7,509 nt of DNA from CAYVMN01 sp964452575 (lineage in GTDB: Bacteria > Desulfobacterota > DSM-4660 > Desulfatiglandales > Desulfatiglandaceae): positions 1 to 7,509 of the forward strand of contig CAYVMN010000209.1 of assembly GCA_964452575.1 (NCBI GenBank), read 5' to 3'. The notes under the pieces were generated by a model that saw only the letters and a program-made list of their open reading frames with translations, was not told where the DNA came from and searched no databases. Below, piece by piece: positions 5,005-7,509 of the stretch (its first letter is position 1; the number at the start of each line of letters is the position of its first letter). A program made the translations under genes and the position numbers.

Positions 5005-6282
5005 ATGCTGAACGAGGGCTTATCCCGAACTACTGATCCCCGCCGCTGGGCAGTCTTTGGTGTCTTTTCCTCAGTCTATTTTCTTGTCTACTTCCATCGT
5101 ATGTCTACGTCGGTCATTGCCCAGGATCTCCTCAAGGCCTTTCAAACCAATGCCACGGCCCTGGGGTTCATGTCCTCCATGTATTTCTACTCGTACGCCC
5201 TGGAACAACCCCTTGTGGGCCGATTTTCCGACCTGATAGGCCCGCGCCGGGTGGTGGGGTTTTGGTCTTTGGCTGCCGCGTGTGGATGCCTCGTTTTCGG
5301 ATTGGCTCCCACCATAGCTTGGGCCTCGGTGGGCCGTGGCCTGATCGGTCTTGGGGTTGGAGGGGTATATGTTCCGGCCTTGAAGGCCTTTTCTCAGTGG
5401 TTCGAGACGAGGCGCTTTGCCAGTCTGACAGGCATGCTGCTGGCTATCGGGAACCTGGGCGCTATCTTTGCCACCACGCCGCTTGCCTGGATGGCCGCCC
5501 TCTGGGGGTGGAGGGCCACCTTCTTGTTTATTGGGGGACTAACCCTTTTGCTGACCCTCGCCACCTTTTTCATTGTTCAGGACCATGGCCCGAACGTAGG
5601 GGCCGGAGAGAAAGGGCCTGATGAAAAGGACAGCAAAACCGGGGATTCCAGGGGCTTGGCCCTCCAGGTCATAACCTCCTTCAGGTTCTGGATCCTGGCA
5701 GGATTATTCTTCGGGACATTTGGGAGCTTTGTGACCTTCATGGGGCTCTGGGCTACGCCCTTCCTCATGTCCCTTTTCAAGATGGATAGCCTCCAGGCCA
5801 GCCATCTGAACATGTTGGTCCCGGTAGGGTTTATTGTTGGCGCCCCCCTTTCGGGATGGCTGATGGGCCGGTTTTTTCGCAACAGGATTAATTTCATGAT
5901 CTGTCTCTTGGCAATTCAAACAGGGATCTGGGCGTGCCTTACCTGGCCCCCTTCTGCCTTCGGAGCCGCCGGCCTGGTGCCGGTGCTCCTCTTGATGGGA
6001 GCAGCTACCGGTGGATTTGGCACCACCCTGTGGACCCTGGTCCGTGAGACAACGCCAGGGCCTGTCTTTGGGACAATTTCAGGGCTCCTGAACCCGTTCC
6101 CTTTCCTGGGAGTTGCCCTATTGCAGGTGTGGACCGGGGCAATCCTTGACCGAGCCGCCGGGAAGACAGGGAATTACCCTCCTGCTGCCTTTAGCGATGC
6201 ATTCCTCGTATGCCTGATGATTGTGGCGACCTGTCTGATCTTGTCTTTGCTCCTCAGGAGGCGTATTCAATTGCCCCTATAG
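5005..6282 (+). CDS. Major facilitator superfamily (MFS) transporter
   Basis: A 425-residue polytopic inner-membrane protein of the usual MFS length. The first membrane segment is near residues 15-30 (a WAVFGVFSSVYFLVYF stretch) and further hydrophobic segments are spaced through the chain in two halves, separated by a charged central loop at about 193-217 (GEKGPDEKDSKTGDSR). The motif-A signature GRFSDLIGPRR lies at 72-82, between helices 2 and 3, and a related GWLMGRFFRNR at 284-294 begins the matching loop in the second half. The C-terminus is basic and cytosolic. It resembles organophosphate/organic-acid permease types of MFS_1, but substrate cannot be read from motifs. ATG 5005 has AAAAGG seven bases upstream. 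The 3' end overlaps the convergent dehydrogenase gene by 16 bases. A hydroxy-dicarboxylate substrate such as tartrate or malate is only a contextual guess. Confidence 0.88.
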   Translation: MLNEGLSRTTDPRRWAVFGVFSSVYFLVYFHRMSTSVIAQDLLKAFQTNATALGFMSSMYFYSYALEQPLVGRFSDLIGPRRVVGFWSLAAACGCLVFGLAPTIAWASVGRGLIGLGVGGVYVPALKAFSQWFETRRFASLTGMLLAIGNLGAIFATTPLAWMAALWGWRATFLFIGGLTLLLTLATFFIVQDHGPNVGAGEKGPDEKDSKTGDSRGLALQVITSFRFWILAGLFFGTFGSFVTFMGLWATPFLMSLFKMDSLQASHLNMLVPVGFIVGAPLSGWLMGRFFRNRINFMICLLAIQTGIWACLTWPPSAFGAAGLVPVLLLMGAATGGFGTTLWTLVRETTPGPVFGTISGLLNPFPFLGVALLQVWTGAILDRAAGKTGNYPPAAFSDAFLVCLMIVATCLILSLLLRRRIQLPL

Positions 6283-7337
6283 ACGGCCTGGGCAATGGCC
6301 ATTCCCAGTTCCGCTGTGGTGGCCTTCCCCCCCATATCAGGGGTTCGAAGCGCAGGGTCTTCCAGAACTGCCTCTATGGCCCGTTCAACGCTCGCTGCGG
6401 CCTCCGGGTGACCCAGATGATCCAGCATCATTGCCCCTGACCATATCTGGGCAATGGGATTGGCGATTCCCTTTCCGGCGATGTCAGGTGCAGATCCATG
6501 CACCGGTTCAAACATGGATGGGTATTCCCTGGTGGGATTTATATTGCCGGAAGGCGCTATACCTATGGTACCCGCAACGGCAGGGCCAAGATCCGAGAGG
6601 ATATCTCCAAAGAGGTTGCTCCCGACCACCACATCGAACCAGTCGGGATGGAGGACGAAATGGGCGGTCAGTATGTCTATATGATGCTTGTCGGTTCGAA
6701 CATCCGGATACTCTGTGGCCAGTGCTGCGAAACGTTCGTCCCAATAAGGCATGGTGTGAATGATGCCGTTTGATTTGGTCGCCGAGGTGAGGTGCTTGCC
6801 CTTGCGGCCCTGTGCCAGCTCAAAGGCGAAACGCATGACCCTTTCGACCCCCTTTTTGGTAAATACCGCCTCCTGGACCGCCATCTCGGCATCGGTTCCG
6901 GAATAGAGCCGGCCTCCTATCTCGGAATACTCGCCCTCGTTGTTTTCTCGCACCACAACAAAATCGATATCCCTTGGTCCCCGGTCCCGCAAGGGCGAGA
7001 CCATCCCTTTCAGCATCCGCACAGGACGAAAGTTGACATATTGCTGCATCTGCCTGCGGATGGGAAGCAGCAGGCCCCAGAGTGAGACGTGATCAGGCAC
7101 ACCAGGAAACCCGACGGCCCCAAGAAATATGGCGTCATAATCCCGGAGTTGCTCGATCCCGTCCCTTGGCATCATAGCCCCGGTCCGGAGATACGTCTCA
7201 CAGCCCCAGGGAAAGGTCTCCCACTCGAAGCCTATATTGTGTCGGAGTCCAACCGATTCCAGGACCCGAATCCCCTCGGGGACTACCTCTTTTCCGATCC
7301 CGTCCCCTGGAATGACGGCGATCCTGAATTTTGCCAT
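6267..7337 (-). CDS. ttuC: Tartrate/D-malate dehydrogenase-type NAD-dependent beta-decarboxylating dehydrogenase
   Basis: A 356-residue cytosolic enzyme of the isocitrate/isopropylmalate dehydrogenase family. It resembles TtuC and E. coli DmlA, which oxidise tartrate or D-malate with NAD+ and a divalent metal. IPGDGIGKEV is at 9-18, DHVSLWG at 82-88, NFRPVR at 102-107, RENNEGEYS at 130-138, TSATKSNG at 184-191, NLFGDILSDLGP at 241-252, and EPVHGSAPDIAGKGIANP at 277-294. Likely substrate and metal ligands are R104, R130, Y137, K188, D221, D245 and D249; D285 in the last motif points to NAD rather than NADP. The DHVSLWG segment favours the TtuC/DmlA branch over LeuB. The start at 7337 has AGGGAGA (7350-7344) six bases upstream. 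No leuC or leuD is nearby. Tartrate, D-malate or another 2-hydroxy acid cannot be separated from sequence alone. Confidence 0.85.
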   Translation of the reverse strand: MAKFRIAVIPGDGIGKEVVPEGIRVLESVGLRHNIGFEWETFPWGCETYLRTGAMMPRDGIEQLRDYDAIFLGAVGFPGVPDHVSLWGLLLPIRRQMQQYVNFRPVRMLKGMVSPLRDRGPRDIDFVVVRENNEGEYSEIGGRLYSGTDAEMAVQEAVFTKKGVERVMRFAFELAQGRKGKHLTSATKSNGIIHTMPYWDERFAALATEYPDVRTDKHHIDILTAHFVLHPDWFDVVVGSNLFGDILSDLGPAVAGTIGIAPSGNINPTREYPSMFEPVHGSAPDIAGKGIANPIAQIWSGAMMLDHLGHPEAAASVERAIEAVLEDPALRTPDMGGKATTAELGMAIAQAVYRGN

Positions 7338-7405
7338 TCCTTATCTCCCTAACAGGTCTTCCTTGCCCAGGCCTACAAACCTCCCTCGAACGATAATGTT
7401 TCCTT
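7338..7405 (-). other. Short leader between the dehydrogenase gene and the mobile element
   Basis: This 68-base stretch contains the AGGGAGA Shine-Dalgarno sequence. I find no convincing -35/-10 pair here on the minus strand, so transcription may start inside the adjacent element or beyond the window. Confidence 0.4.
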
Positions 7406-7509
7406 GTAACACTTTAGCGTTTTGAAAACACTGAGGAGTAAGATGACGGACCGCGAGGGTCTTTTTTCCAAAGGACGTAACCCAAATTCTTCACAGCCTG
7501 TAGCACGCC
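7406..7509. mobile_element. Second MITE-like element copy, truncated by window end
   Basis: Positions 7406-7469 are a 64-base terminal repeat matching the inverted right arm of the first element (54 of 64). Positions 7449-7509 are nearly identical (59 of 61) to 4718-4778, including the CACAGCCTGT core, so arm and interior are both conserved. The copy runs past the window edge, so its right arm and duplicated target are not visible. It lies 68 bases upstream of the dehydrogenase start codon and may carry or displace that gene's promoter. Confidence 0.75.

Noticed and set aside
4769..5011. Plus-strand open frame of 80 codons between larE and the MFS gene
   Set aside because: It crosses the inverted-repeat element, lacks a ribosome site and recognisable domain, and overlaps the MFS start; treated as chance.
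6267..7337. 3-isopropylmalate dehydrogenase (LeuB) assignment
   Set aside because: The DHVSLWG and overall pattern match the tartrate/D-malate branch, and no leuA, leuC or leuD is nearby.

Overview
The window reads as a chromosomal stretch from a bacterium of anaerobe-like, sulfur-handling character. The protein style (LarE, an E1-like ThiF/MoeB protein, CysK, a tartrate/D-malate dehydrogenase) and moderately GC-rich coding regions next to an AT-rich left intergenic region suggest a Desulfobacterota (former Deltaproteobacteria) genome. This placement is an inference from recognised protein style, not a database result.

Layout, left to right. Positions 1-99 (minus) hold the first 33 codons of a Fic-family protein that runs off the left edge. 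Its transcript probably starts about 190 bases upstream at a good sigma70-type promoter (300-329, minus), giving a long leader with nested inverted repeats and two tiny ORFs. A plus-strand intrinsic terminator (355-391) and a promoter overlapping its T-tract (381-409) precede a diacylglycerol/lipid kinase-family gene (475-1341).

The centre is a tight four-gene plus-strand operon (1436-4627): an E1-like ThiF/MoeB/HesA adenylyltransferase with an unusual C-terminal extension, a 67-residue heavy-metal-associated (HMA) CxxC protein, cysteine synthase CysK, and the PP-loop sulfur transferase LarE. Gaps are 21-28 bases and every gene has a good Shine-Dalgarno sequence. A promoter (TTGACC, 17 bases, TATTAA) whose spacer holds a 15-base palindrome lies just upstream, so the operon looks like a regulated unit. 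All four products fit sulfur activation and transfer plus soft-metal binding. No ThiS/MoaD-type carrier, JAMM peptidase, LarB or LarC is visible, so the final product is unknown. This operon is the best candidate here for an undescribed system.

Positions 4628-5004 are non-coding and contain a complete MITE-like element (4687-4880) with terminal inverted repeats and a probable 7-base target duplication. A second, edge-truncated copy lies at 7406-7509. Between them are an MFS transporter (5005-6282, plus) and a tartrate/D-malate dehydrogenase-family enzyme (6267-7337, minus), convergent and overlapping by 16 bases at their 3' ends; they could serve uptake and oxidation of a hydroxy-dicarboxylate, but convergence makes this only a suggestion.
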